NCBI RefSeq assembly: GCF_001447995.1
Contig: NZ_LDPE01000009.1
Location: 1-64,000, forward strand
From: Maribacter dokdonensis DSW-8
Lineage (GTDB): Bacteria; Bacteroidota; Bacteroidia; Flavobacteriales; Flavobacteriaceae
Direction: 5' to 3'
DNA length: 64,000 nucleotides
Part shown: positions 1-6,413 of the stretch, piece after piece
How positions within the stretch are numbered: the first letter of the stretch is position 1
Layout of the letters: every line of letters begins with the position of its first letter
Notes under the pieces: model-generated
What the model was told of the DNA's origin: nothing
Database searches by the model: none
Seen by the model: only the letters and a program-made list of their open reading frames with translations
Translations under genes and position numbers: made by a program

Positions 1-45
1 CTTAAGTTTGATTCTCAGTAAATTGTTGATATAACTAGAAAGAAC

Positions 46-180
46 AAAAGAGAGAATTAAGGTTACTATATACGGTGAAGCTTTAGACTTCGACAACATT
101 GATAATCCTCTCTCTTTTACTACTTAGATCACGTTCAGTTCTGTGAGACCTTAGATCTCGTTTTCAAGTTGTTGTGAGCA
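46..180 (+). ncRNA. Putative IS110 bridge RNA region
   Basis: The non-coding stretch before the transposase folds well. Positions 46-55 (AAAAGAGAGA) pair perfectly with 109-118. After a 2-nt bulge the stem continues at 56-59 with 103-106. It encloses a roughly 43-nt internal loop with a small inner hairpin (GAAG 77-80 / CTTC 88-91). Further 3', AGATC (126-130) can pair with GATCT (154-158), or GAGA (145-148) with TCTC (156-159). CTTAGATC occurs twice, at 123-130 and 150-157. It is known that IS110-group elements carry a structured bridge RNA in the left non-coding end, whose internal loops pair with target and donor DNA. The assignment here is inference from position, size and fold; exact ends are unknown. 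Confidence 0.45.
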
Positions 181-212
181 GAAGTAGCCGGTTCTTTCGT
201 AAAACATATCTT

Positions 213-1181
213 ATGAATAAATATAAAGAAACTTTTGGAGTCGACATCAGTAAAGATGTCTTTGATGTACATGGTAGTAACAAAGGTCACGACCAGTATA
301 AGAACGATGAAACTGGATTTAAGAAATTCCTTAAGGAACTGCCCAAATGTTCATTGGTCGTTATGGAAGCTACCGGTTATTATCATTATAGACTTGCCCA
401 GTTTCTTTACAAAAATGGGGTAATAGTTTCAGTAGTAAACCCATTATCCGTAAAACGTTTCATTCAAATGAAACTGGCTAAAGTAAAAACGGATAAGAGC
501 GATGCCAAGGCTATATGTGAATATGCACTGGTCAACGAGGTACCTATTTACAATGCCTTGACGGATATCCAGAGCGAATGCTTACAGTTGTTCCGGTTAT
601 TGGATATCTATTTAAAACAACGTACCGCGACCAAGAACAAGATACACGGAGAAGCTGTTCTGGGCATACCTTCAAAGTTTGTTTATCGTTCCTTGATACG
701 TAATAAGAAACTGCTCAATAAAGAGGTAGCCGCTATCGAATCAAAGATTCTGTCATTGGTAAAAGAGGACCAACAGGAGCAATTGACTTTATTGATGTCA
801 ATACCCGGTATAGGTCAAAAGACTGCATTGTTCCTAATAGTGGTCACCGATGGGTTCAATAAGTTCGAAAATGCGGCACAGCTTTGTAGCTATGTAGGTA
901 TAACCCCAACGATACGGGAATCGGGGAGCAGTGTGAGAGGTCGTGCGCGAATAAGTAAGGTCGGCAATAGAAAACTTCGCAACCTATTATTTCTATGTTC
1001 TTTTAACGCTTGTAAGCACAATAGGGCATGCAGAGAGGTTTATGAGCGGATCGTGAACAGGGGAAAGAGCAAGAAACTGGCACTGATAGCCGTTGCCAAC
1101 AAACTTTTAAAGCAGTCTTTTGCCATTGCAAAATCTGGCAGGCCATATGATGAAACTTACGTTTCAATATTGCCTAGATAA
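213..1181 (+). CDS. IS110 family transposase
   Basis: This is a site-specific recombinase of the IS110 family, which moves its element without terminal inverted repeats. The N-terminal RuvC-like DEDD domain is visible as GVDISK near the start, VVMEATGYY, and VKTDKSDAKAI. The C-terminal Transposase_20 domain shows LMSIPGIGQKTA and the conserved tail around CSYVGITP, GNRKLRNLL and a serine region. Length (about 322 residues) is normal, and no frameshift or stop is seen, so it looks intact. ATG at 213 is preferred over an in-frame GTG at 174, because the 13 extra residues are not family-like and would run into the upstream RNA region. Nothing shows whether the element is active. The upstream structured RNA and a 3' hairpin at 1207-1238 probably belong to the same element. 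Confidence 0.93.
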   Translation: MNKYKETFGVDISKDVFDVHGSNKGHDQYKNDETGFKKFLKELPKCSLVVMEATGYYHYRLAQFLYKNGVIVSVVNPLSVKRFIQMKLAKVKTDKSDAKAICEYALVNEVPIYNALTDIQSECLQLFRLLDIYLKQRTATKNKIHGEAVLGIPSKFVYRSLIRNKKLLNKEVAAIESKILSLVKEDQQEQLTLLMSIPGIGQKTALFLIVVTDGFNKFENAAQLCSYVGITPTIRESGSSVRGRARISKVGNRKLRNLLFLCSFNACKHNRACREVYERIVNRGKSKKLALIAVANKLLKQSFAIAKSGRPYDETYVSILPR

Positions 1182-1206
1182 ATAGAAGCTAGATCGAATA
1201 AAAAAA

Positions 1207-1238
1207 GCTCAAAGAATCAAGTTATTGAATCTATGAGC
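1207..1238 (+). other. Hairpin at the 3' end of the IS110 element
   Basis: GCTCA (1207-1211) pairs with TGAGC (1234-1238), then AGA with TCT and TCAA with TTGA, around a GTTA loop. Two A/A mismatches interrupt the stem. There is no T-tract after it, so it is a poor Rho-independent terminator and more likely part of the element's right end. AGAATCAA inside it (1213-1220) is the inverse of TTGATTCT at 8-15, a weak subterminal inverted repeat. Confidence 0.4.
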
Positions 1239-1308
1239 CTGAAATAATATTGTCTCGGATTAAAGAAGAATTTGTTTGTTTTTTATCTCAGTTCTTTGTT
1301 GTAGCCAG

Positions 1309-1929
1309 TTATTTTATATATTTTTCTATCATTTTTTTATTCGACAAATTTATTAGTTCAGAACGATTCCAGTCCATCATTACTAAATTCCATTTTTCTC
1401 CAATTTCCGAAAAAACTTTGATTACGTTTTCGTTATTCAGTCCAGAAAGGTTGGTAATCCATATGTTATTTACTAATTCATTATCAAAGTCAAAGTAAAC
1501 TGCTGAATAGTCTTTCCCATATCCGATAGTATTTTCACTTTTTACTCTGTAGTCACTTCCGTATCCAGTTGTTATTTCAGTATGTTTTTCAGTTCCAAGT
1601 TTCGCTAATAAATTTTCAAGTTCAGATTTGTCTATTTGTTTAGTCTTTAAACTGACTTTGTTTTCTTCTCTGACATAAATATCTGAATATCCATTTTCGG
1701 CTGTAAAGTCATTTATATTATCCGCTTGTTTTAATAAATCCGATAAATTTTCTTTTGGCACAATTTCTATTTGGCAGAAATCATCTTCGTGATAGAAAAT
1801 TGTTCCTTCAGCACGATATTCTTTTTTGGTCAATTCGCTTTTCGGGTTTTCAGTATTCCTTTTTGAAAAGTAAAGAAAAGCAAAAAGTGCCAAAATTATT
1901 CCTATTGTAATTACCATTCGGATTTTCAT
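1309..1929 (-). CDS. Hypothetical membrane-anchored protein
   Basis: I do not recognise this family. The 206-residue product starts with a positively charged segment and one hydrophobic helix (about residues 4-21, IRMVITIGIILALFAFLYF), followed by a soluble, mostly charged region. It is therefore probably anchored in the inner membrane with the bulk outside, or secreted. A short internal repeat (TGYGSDYR, then IGYGKDYS) occurs near residues 120-140. The gene stands alone, is very AT-rich, and lies next to an insertion sequence, which fits recent acquisition, but there is no proof of transfer. The opposite strand at 1250-1498 has a shorter open frame that I take as spurious. Confidence 0.7.
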   Translation of the reverse strand: MKIRMVITIGIILALFAFLYFSKRNTENPKSELTKKEYRAEGTIFYHEDDFCQIEIVPKENLSDLLKQADNINDFTAENGYSDIYVREENKVSLKTKQIDKSELENLLAKLGTEKHTEITTGYGSDYRVKSENTIGYGKDYSAVYFDFDNELVNNIWITNLSGLNNENVIKVFSEIGEKWNLVMMDWNRSELINLSNKKMIEKYIK

Positions 1930-2078
1930 TTTTCTAATTGGCTACAACTATTGTATATGTGTAATTGCACTCCTAATATACCACTAAAGAATAGACGTAC
2001 AATTTAGAATTCATTCTCCATTACCGAAAAACATAGCTGTGTAATTATGATGTATGGTTTGGGTATTTTTACGACCAA

Positions 2079-2447
2079 ATGATCATGTCAAAGAAAATTT
2101 TGTTTATCTATAATGCCAATAGTGATACCGGTAGTAAAATGTTGGACTTTGCCCATAAAATCGTTAGTCCCACAACCTATAACTGTAACCTGTACTCACT
2201 GACCCACGGGAATTTAACCGAGAAAAAGCAATGGAAAACGTTTAGGGAAGGTTTATTGGCAGAAGGCTACGAACTAGAGTTCTTTCATAAAGATGAATTC
2301 CAAGAAAGCTATAAAAGCAAATTTGGACATGCATTTACCTATCCTATTATATTAGTAGAGACAGCACATGATCTAGAGGTGCTCGTCACAACAGAACAAC
2401 TAAATGCTTTTGAGGGAGTGGAAGAGTTGATCGCTTCTCTTGGTTAA
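2079..2447 (+). CDS. Conserved hypothetical protein (122 aa)
   Basis: This is a small soluble protein with no signal peptide or membrane segment. It begins with a beta strand and a Ser/Thr/Gly turn (KKILFIYNANSDTGSKM), resembling the start of a Rossmann or thioredoxin-like fold. Acidic and aromatic residues are frequent (YELEFFHKDEF). No catalytic motif is evident and no function is assigned. Two in-frame ATGs lie 6 bp apart (2079 and 2085), and the second is equally plausible. It is the last gene before the repeat block, and the left arm of a 20-bp inverted repeat starts three bases after its stop codon. Confidence 0.75.
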   Translation: MIMSKKILFIYNANSDTGSKMLDFAHKIVSPTTYNCNLYSLTHGNLTEKKQWKTFREGLLAEGYELEFFHKDEFQESYKSKFGHAFTYPIILVETAHDLEVLVTTEQLNAFEGVEELIASLG

Positions 2448-2449
2448 TG

Positions 2450-3064
2450 GTTGTTCGTTGTTGGTTGTTGGTCTCACTCGGTCGAAGAGCGTAGCCGAAG
2501 TGATATTGCAATTACTTAAGAAGATAGGGTCAGTTGGTACTGAAGTATTTTAGTTGATAAATACCACTGTCAGTTCGAGTGGATTTAGAGGTACGAGGAA
2601 TTTGTATCGAGAACAGGTTTGGAACACGCTATGGTTCTCGATACAATTTTCTTACTTCCGCTTTACTTCAGTAAAAAAATCACTCGAACTGACATTTCGT
2701 TTTTTAGGTCACTGAGCGTAGCCGAAGTGACATGTCGGTTGCGAGATGGTTGCCGTGTTCCAAACAAACAGATAGCCGCGCTTTGCTCGCTATGACGTTA
2801 ATAAAGTAGTACTTAGTATTAAGTCGTAAGTAATAAGTATTAGGTAAAAAGTACAAAGTATTAAGTAGTGCGTGTGAACTCTTGTATATTAAATATGAAG
2901 CAAACAGCCCAGAGTACGAAGTACTAAAAAATAGCACGAAGAGCTAAATACTTAATACAAAAAACGCGCAGCGTTAAGAAAACTGCCAACTGAATACTAG
3001 AATAAGTACTTAATACAAAAAAAACGCGCAGCGTTAAAAAAACGAACAACCAACAACGAACAAC
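2450..3064. repeat. Repeat-rich gene-free block with 20-bp terminal inverted repeat
   Basis: The block contains no credible gene. Its ends carry a perfect inverted repeat: GTTGTTCGTTGTTGGTTGTT at 2450-2469 and its exact reverse complement at 3045-3064. Inside are a 127-bp two-tier palindrome (2568-2694); two copies of a short motif, GAGCGTAGCCGAAGTGA (about 2487-2503 and 2708-2724), each ending an imperfect hairpin; a fragment of the AGCGAGCAAAGCGCGG type near 2775-2792; several variants of AGTATTAAGTA (2810-2870); and two copies of TACTTAATACAAAAAA...CGCGCAGCGTTAA (2948-2970 and 3006-3036). This looks like an accumulation of REP/MITE-like intergenic repeats. Confidence 0.75.
2568..2694. repeat. 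Two-tier palindromic intergenic element
   Basis: The outer arms TGTCAGTTCGAGTG (2568-2581) and CACTCGAACTGACA (2681-2694) are perfect 14-bp complements. The inner arms TTGTATCGAGAAC (2602-2614) and GTTCTCGATACAA (2634-2646) are perfect 13-bp complements around a 19-nt loop. The element would fold as a long cruciform or RNA hairpin with an internal loop. It has no coding capacity. Nested, compact palindromes of this type usually behave as non-autonomous repeats (REP or MITE-like). Copy number outside this window cannot be seen. Confidence 0.8.
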
Positions 3065-3681
3065 TACTTCCTCGTTGCCTCAAAAAACTTGTCGTTAATG
3101 TCGTCTATAAAAGCTAATAATTCATCGCGGCCGCTGCGGTGGCTAGAGCTGGTGATAAAGTGCGGTGGAGCTTCTTCCCACATATCTGTGGTGAGTTTGT
3201 TTAAATACAGGTTTACTTGTCGCTCAATGGCTTTTGGCTTTAATTTATCAGCCTTTGTGAAAATGATGGCAAAAGGTACTCCGTTTTCACCCATCCATTG
3301 CATGAATTCCATATCTATGGGTTGTGGATCATGGCGAATGTCTACAAGCACAAATGAGCATACCAGTTGCTCTCGTTGTAAAAAGTAATTGGTAATATAT
3401 TTTTGAAAGGTATTTTTATCTTTTTTGGAAACACGTGCATAACCATACCCCGGTAAATCTACCAGAAACCAATTCTCATTGATCTTAAAGTGGTTAATAA
3501 GTTGGGTTTTACCTGGTCTGCCAGATGTTTTTGCCAAGCTTTTACGCTCGGTCAACATATTGATCAAAGAAGACTTACCTACATTGGAACGTCCTATAAA
3601 GGCATATTCGGGCAAAGGCTCCTTGGGGCACTTGGTAACATCGGAGTTGCTCATTACAAAGTCGGCCGACTTTATTTTCAT
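3064..3681 (-). CDS. engB: Ribosome biogenesis GTP-binding protein YihA/YsxC (EngB)
   Basis: EngB is a small GTPase needed for late assembly of the 50S ribosomal subunit. The 205-residue length is typical. Visible motifs are the P-loop GRSNVGKSS at residues 30-38, G2 GKTQ at 57-60, G3 DLPGYG at 75-80, and G4 TKAD. The stop codon's first base falls in the right arm of the 20-bp inverted repeat that closes the adjacent repeat block. It is downstream of, and 11 bp from, an alpha/beta hydrolase gene on the same strand, so the two probably share a transcript running away from the mraZ operon. Confidence 0.97.
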   Translation of the reverse strand: MKIKSADFVMSNSDVTKCPKEPLPEYAFIGRSNVGKSSLINMLTERKSLAKTSGRPGKTQLINHFKINENWFLVDLPGYGYARVSKKDKNTFQKYITNYFLQREQLVCSFVLVDIRHDPQPIDMEFMQWMGENGVPFAIIFTKADKLKPKAIERQVNLYLNKLTTDMWEEAPPHFITSSSHRSGRDELLAFIDDINDKFFEATRK

Positions 3682-3692
3682 CCGTAGGGTAT

Positions 3693-4463
3693 TTAAAAAT
3701 TATTTTTTGTCAACCAGTCATCCAAAATGGTGTTGAACTGGTCCGGGTGCTCCATCATAGGTGCATGGCCACATTTATCCAACCAGAATAAATCGGAATT
3801 CGGTAAAAGCTCATCAAACAGTTCTGCAACATCTGGCGGAGTAACCGTATCGTCCTTTCCCCAAATAATACAAGTAGGGGTTTGCATGCTGGGTAGATCC
3901 TGTGCCATATTATGACGAATGGCACTTTTGGCGATCGCCAAGGTCTTCACCAATTTCACACGATCGTTCACGGTGGCAAAAACTTCATCTACGATCTCTT
4001 TGGTAGCAACCTCAGGGTCATAGAAAACATCTTGGGCTTTCTTTTTAATAAACTCATAGTCACCACGTTTAGGGTAACCATCTCCCATGGCGCTTTCGTA
4101 AAGTCCAGAGCTGCCGGTTATCACCAGTGCTTTTACTTTTGAGGGATATAATTTGGTATGTAAAAGACCAATATGGCCACCTAAAGAGTTCCCTAAAAGA
4201 ATAACATCTTCTAGCTCTTTATGGTCTATAAATTTTTTAAGGTATTTGGCGAAATTCTTTACCGTGGTCTTCAACATTGGCATAGAATATAGCGGAAGTT
4301 CAGGTATAAGCACTTTATATCCTTTAGGAGGAAAATAAGAAGTTACCCCTTCAAAATTACTGAGTCCGCCCATAAGTCCGTGAAGAATAATTATGGGTTT
4401 TCCTTCACCTTTTTCTATATACTTAAAGCCACCTTCGTTAATCAATTCGTTTTCCATGCGCAC
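3693..4463 (-). CDS. Alpha/beta hydrolase
   Basis: The protein is a cytoplasmic alpha/beta-hydrolase of 256 residues. The oxyanion-hole segment HGLMGG (28-33), nucleophile elbow GNSLGG (Ser93), acid region WGKDD (Asp204 or 205) and GHAPMMEHP (His233) form a complete catalytic triad. There is no signal peptide. Substrate is not predictable; members of this type act on esters, amides or C-C bonds. A second ATG two codons in (at 4457) is an alternative start. It is divergent from mraZ and cotranscribed with engB. The intervening 256 bp contain the MraZ operators, which might also affect this gene. Confidence 0.9.
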   Translation of the reverse strand: MRMENELINEGGFKYIEKGEGKPIIILHGLMGGLSNFEGVTSYFPPKGYKVLIPELPLYSMPMLKTTVKNFAKYLKKFIDHKELEDVILLGNSLGGHIGLLHTKLYPSKVKALVITGSSGLYESAMGDGYPKRGDYEFIKKKAQDVFYDPEVATKEIVDEVFATVNDRVKLVKTLAIAKSAIRHNMAQDLPSMQTPTCIIWGKDDTVTPPDVAELFDELLPNSDLFWLDKCGHAPMMEHPDQFNTILDDWLTKNNF

Positions 4464-4577
4464 TACTCATCATAATTGCCCAAATATAGGTAATTACAGA
4501 GAATAGCAAACAACTCTTTTCGATAAGGTGCTTTTGCGATCCAGTCAACTTTCAATTTTCCCCAAAATAAAGGTCGA

Positions 4578-4676
4578 GTGGTAAAATTGTTCCAAAAAAA
4601 TCCGATGAGTGGCAAAAATGGTTCACAAAAGTGGTAATTTATTAACAAAGTGGTTTTTAGTGGTAAAATGTGGTAA
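4578..4676 (+). promoter_or_regulatory. MraZ operator boxes of the dcw operon
   Basis: Six GTGG boxes lie on the plus strand upstream of mraZ: GTGGTAA at 4578, GTGGCAA at 4609, GTGGTAA at 4631, GTGGTTT at 4650, GTGGTAA at 4660 and GTGGTAA at 4670. The last three are spaced exactly 10 bp, one helical turn. MraZ of other bacteria is known to bind three or four TGGG/GTGG-type direct repeats with 10-bp spacing at its own promoter. The phasing and location make autoregulation by MraZ the natural reading. Binding itself is inferred. Confidence 0.82.
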
Positions 4677-4685
4677 TAATATTTA

Positions 4686-4693
4686 TATATTTG
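4686..4693 (+). promoter_or_regulatory. Candidate -7 element of the mraZ promoter
   Basis: TATATTTG matches the Bacteroidota -7 consensus TANNTTTG and lies 27 bp before the mraZ start. No good -33 TTTG is found at the usual spacing; that space is filled by the 10-bp-phased GTGG boxes. This fits a promoter that is directly blocked by bound MraZ. It is AT-rich DNA, so the match alone is weak. Confidence 0.45.
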
Positions 4694-4719
4694 AGTTATA
4701 TAAATAAAACCTATCCATT

Positions 4720-5193
4720 TTGGACATTTATTTCTTTGGGACATTTAACTGCAAGGCCGATGCCAAGGGACGTATCATGCTTCCTGTTGCGCTGCGCAAT
4801 CAAATGACTCCGATCTTAAATGAAGGTTTTTTTATCAAGAAGTCGTATTACAATGAATGCCTTGAATTATATCCTGCACAAGAATGGTATAAAATCATGG
4901 CGGAAATGGACCAGAATAACAGATTTGATGAAGAAAGCCAACTTTTTCAAAGAATTTTCATGGATGGTCTAAGACCGGTAGAAGTAGATGGTACCGGAAG
5001 ACTTTTGTTGGCAAAAGACGTGATTTCCTTAGCGGGAATTACAAAAGAGGTGAAGATAGTGCCTATGCGAAAGCATTTGGAGATCTGGGATGTTAAGGAG
5101 TACGAGGCTACCATATCTATATCTAAGGAAGAGAAGAAGAATTTGGTAAAGCGCGTAATGCTGAGTAAAAAAGACGATAAAGATGTATCATAA
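4720..5193 (+). CDS. mraZ: Transcriptional regulator MraZ
   Basis: MraZ is a ring-forming DNA-binding protein of the AbrB/SpoVT fold that controls the division and cell wall operon. Two MraZ domains are seen: GTFNCKADAKGRIMLP near the N-terminus and VEVDGTGRLLLAKDV near residue 90. Length (157) is normal for flavobacteria. The only start giving a family-like N-terminus is TTG at 4720; an ATG is absent nearby. It is the first gene of the dcw cluster, its own operators lie just upstream, and its 3' end overlaps rsmH by 11 bp. Confidence 0.94.
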   Translation: MDIYFFGTFNCKADAKGRIMLPVALRNQMTPILNEGFFIKKSYYNECLELYPAQEWYKIMAEMDQNNRFDEESQLFQRIFMDGLRPVEVDGTGRLLLAKDVISLAGITKEVKIVPMRKHLEIWDVKEYEATISISKEEKKNLVKRVMLSKKDDKDVS

Positions 5194-6085
5194 TCCAGTT
5201 TTGCTGAAAGAGACAGTAGATGGGTTGGACATCAAGGAGGACGGTATATATGTAGACGTGACATTTGGTGGTGGCGGTCACTCTAAAGAAATATTGAAAA
5301 GATTGGGGCCAGAAGGCAAGTTATATGCCTTTGATCAAGACGAAGATGCGCAGGCAAACGCGTTAGGTGATCCAAGATTTACGCTGATTGCGGAAAATTT
5401 TAGATACATCACCCAGTTTTTAAAGTTCTATGGCATTAGAAAGGTAGATGGAATCTTGGCAGATTTTGGCGTTTCATCGCATCAGTTCGATCAAGCGGAA
5501 CGTGGTTTTTCAACCCGTTTTGATGCAGATCTGGATATGCGAATGAGCAAGCGCAATACATTGTCTGCTTTTGATGTGGTCAACAAATATTCTTATGACG
5601 ACTTAAGAAAAGTGTTATTTGAATATGGTGATATCAGAAATGCGAACGCCATGGCAAAAGTAATTGTTGCCAATAGGGAAGAAGAGCAGATCCAAACTAC
5701 CGATGCTTTGAAAGTGGCATTAAAACAGTTTTTGCCGGAGCACAGGCAGCATAAAATTTTGGCACAGATCTATCAGGCCATTCGCATAGAGGTGAATCAA
5801 GAGATAGCGGTGATCAAGGAGTTTTTGGAGCAGGTGCCGGGGTTGTTGAAAGAGAAAGGAAGGTTAAGTGTGATTAGTTACCACTCATTAGAAGATAGAT
5901 TGGTAAAAAGATTCATAAGGGCCGGACAGTTTGAGGGGGAGCCCGAAAAAGATTTTTACGGGAATATAGATGTACCGTTAAAAAAGGTTGGTGGATTGAT
6001 AGTGCCAACGAGAGAAGAGATAAAAGAGAATAACAGGGCACGTAGTGCTAAATTGAGAATAGCGGAACGCAATGGCGAAAAGTAA
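5183..6085 (+). CDS. rsmH: 16S rRNA (cytosine(1402)-N4)-methyltransferase RsmH
   Basis: RsmH (MraW) methylates N4 of C1402 in the ribosomal P site using S-adenosylmethionine. The SAM-binding glycine loop DVTFGGGGHS is near residue 26, followed by FDQD, ILADFGVSSHQ and the C-terminal VISYHSLEDR motif. Length of 300 residues is standard. It overlaps mraZ by 11 bp and ftsL by 14 bp, as expected for translational coupling in the mra-fts-mur cluster. Confidence 0.98.
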   Translation: MYHNPVLLKETVDGLDIKEDGIYVDVTFGGGGHSKEILKRLGPEGKLYAFDQDEDAQANALGDPRFTLIAENFRYITQFLKFYGIRKVDGILADFGVSSHQFDQAERGFSTRFDADLDMRMSKRNTLSAFDVVNKYSYDDLRKVLFEYGDIRNANAMAKVIVANREEEQIQTTDALKVALKQFLPEHRQHKILAQIYQAIRIEVNQEIAVIKEFLEQVPGLLKEKGRLSVISYHSLEDRLVKRFIRAGQFEGEPEKDFYGNIDVPLKKVGGLIVPTREEIKENNRARSAKLRIAERNGEK

Positions 6086-6413
6086 AGTGAAAACGGGTGT
6101 ATTTGACCTTTTGAAGGGAAAATTTTTGGTGAGCGGCGACGCCCCTAAAAATTGGCTGTTCATTATTTTCATTTCTTTTTTGGCAACGGTAATGATCAGT
6201 AGCTCCCATAGCGCCGATCAAAAAGTACACCGTATTGCATTGTTGAACGAAGAGGTGAAAGAATTGCGTAACGAATTTGTGGATATGCGATCAGATGTAC
6301 AGCAGTTGAAGCTAGAATCGAACATTACCGGTAAAATATCGGAAAAAGGATTATTTCCTTCAGAAACTCCCCCACAGAAAATTAAAGTGAAATCTTTAAA
6401 TGAAGAGGAGTAA
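6072..6413 (+). CDS. ftsL: FtsL-like cell division protein
   Basis: This is a 113-residue bitopic protein: a short basic cytoplasmic tail, one membrane helix (about residues 27-43) and a periplasmic coiled coil (about 51-83, LNEEVKELRNEF and following). That is the architecture of FtsL, which bridges the FtsQ complex to FtsWI. Sequence conservation of FtsL is poor, so the call rests on topology and its position between rsmH and ftsI. It overlaps rsmH by 14 bp; its stop overlaps the ftsI start by one base. Confidence 0.87.
   Translation: MAKSKVKTGVFDLLKGKFLVSGDAPKNWLFIIFISFLATVMISSSHSADQKVHRIALLNEEVKELRNEFVDMRSDVQQLKLESNITGKISEKGLFPSETPPQKIKVKSLNEEE

Noticed and set aside
174-212. GTG start giving a longer transposase
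   Set aside because: The 13 extra residues (MSRSSRFFRKTYL) do not resemble IS110 N-termini, and the start would fall in the structured RNA region.
1250-1498. 82-residue open frame on the plus strand
   Set aside because: It is antisense to the 206-residue hypothetical gene, and its hydrophobic sequence results from AT-rich complement.
174-2447. A defence or toxin-antitoxin system beside the IS110 element
   Set aside because: The two neighbouring small proteins show no nuclease, toxin, antitoxin or ATPase motif, and they are divergently arranged rather than paired.
2704-2937. 77-residue open frame on the minus strand in the repeat block
   Set aside because: It is made of translated repeats (repeated Tyr/Leu from AGTATTAAGTA units) and has no protein-like pattern.
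2450-3064. The repeat block as a complete insertion sequence
   Set aside because: No transposase or remnant is encoded in it, and no target duplication was recognised.
4463-4744. 93-residue open frame on the minus strand upstream of the hydrolase
   Set aside because: It spans the MraZ operators and promoter, has an atypical composition rich in Tyr, Phe, Trp and no family resemblance; the region is better explained as regulatory DNA.
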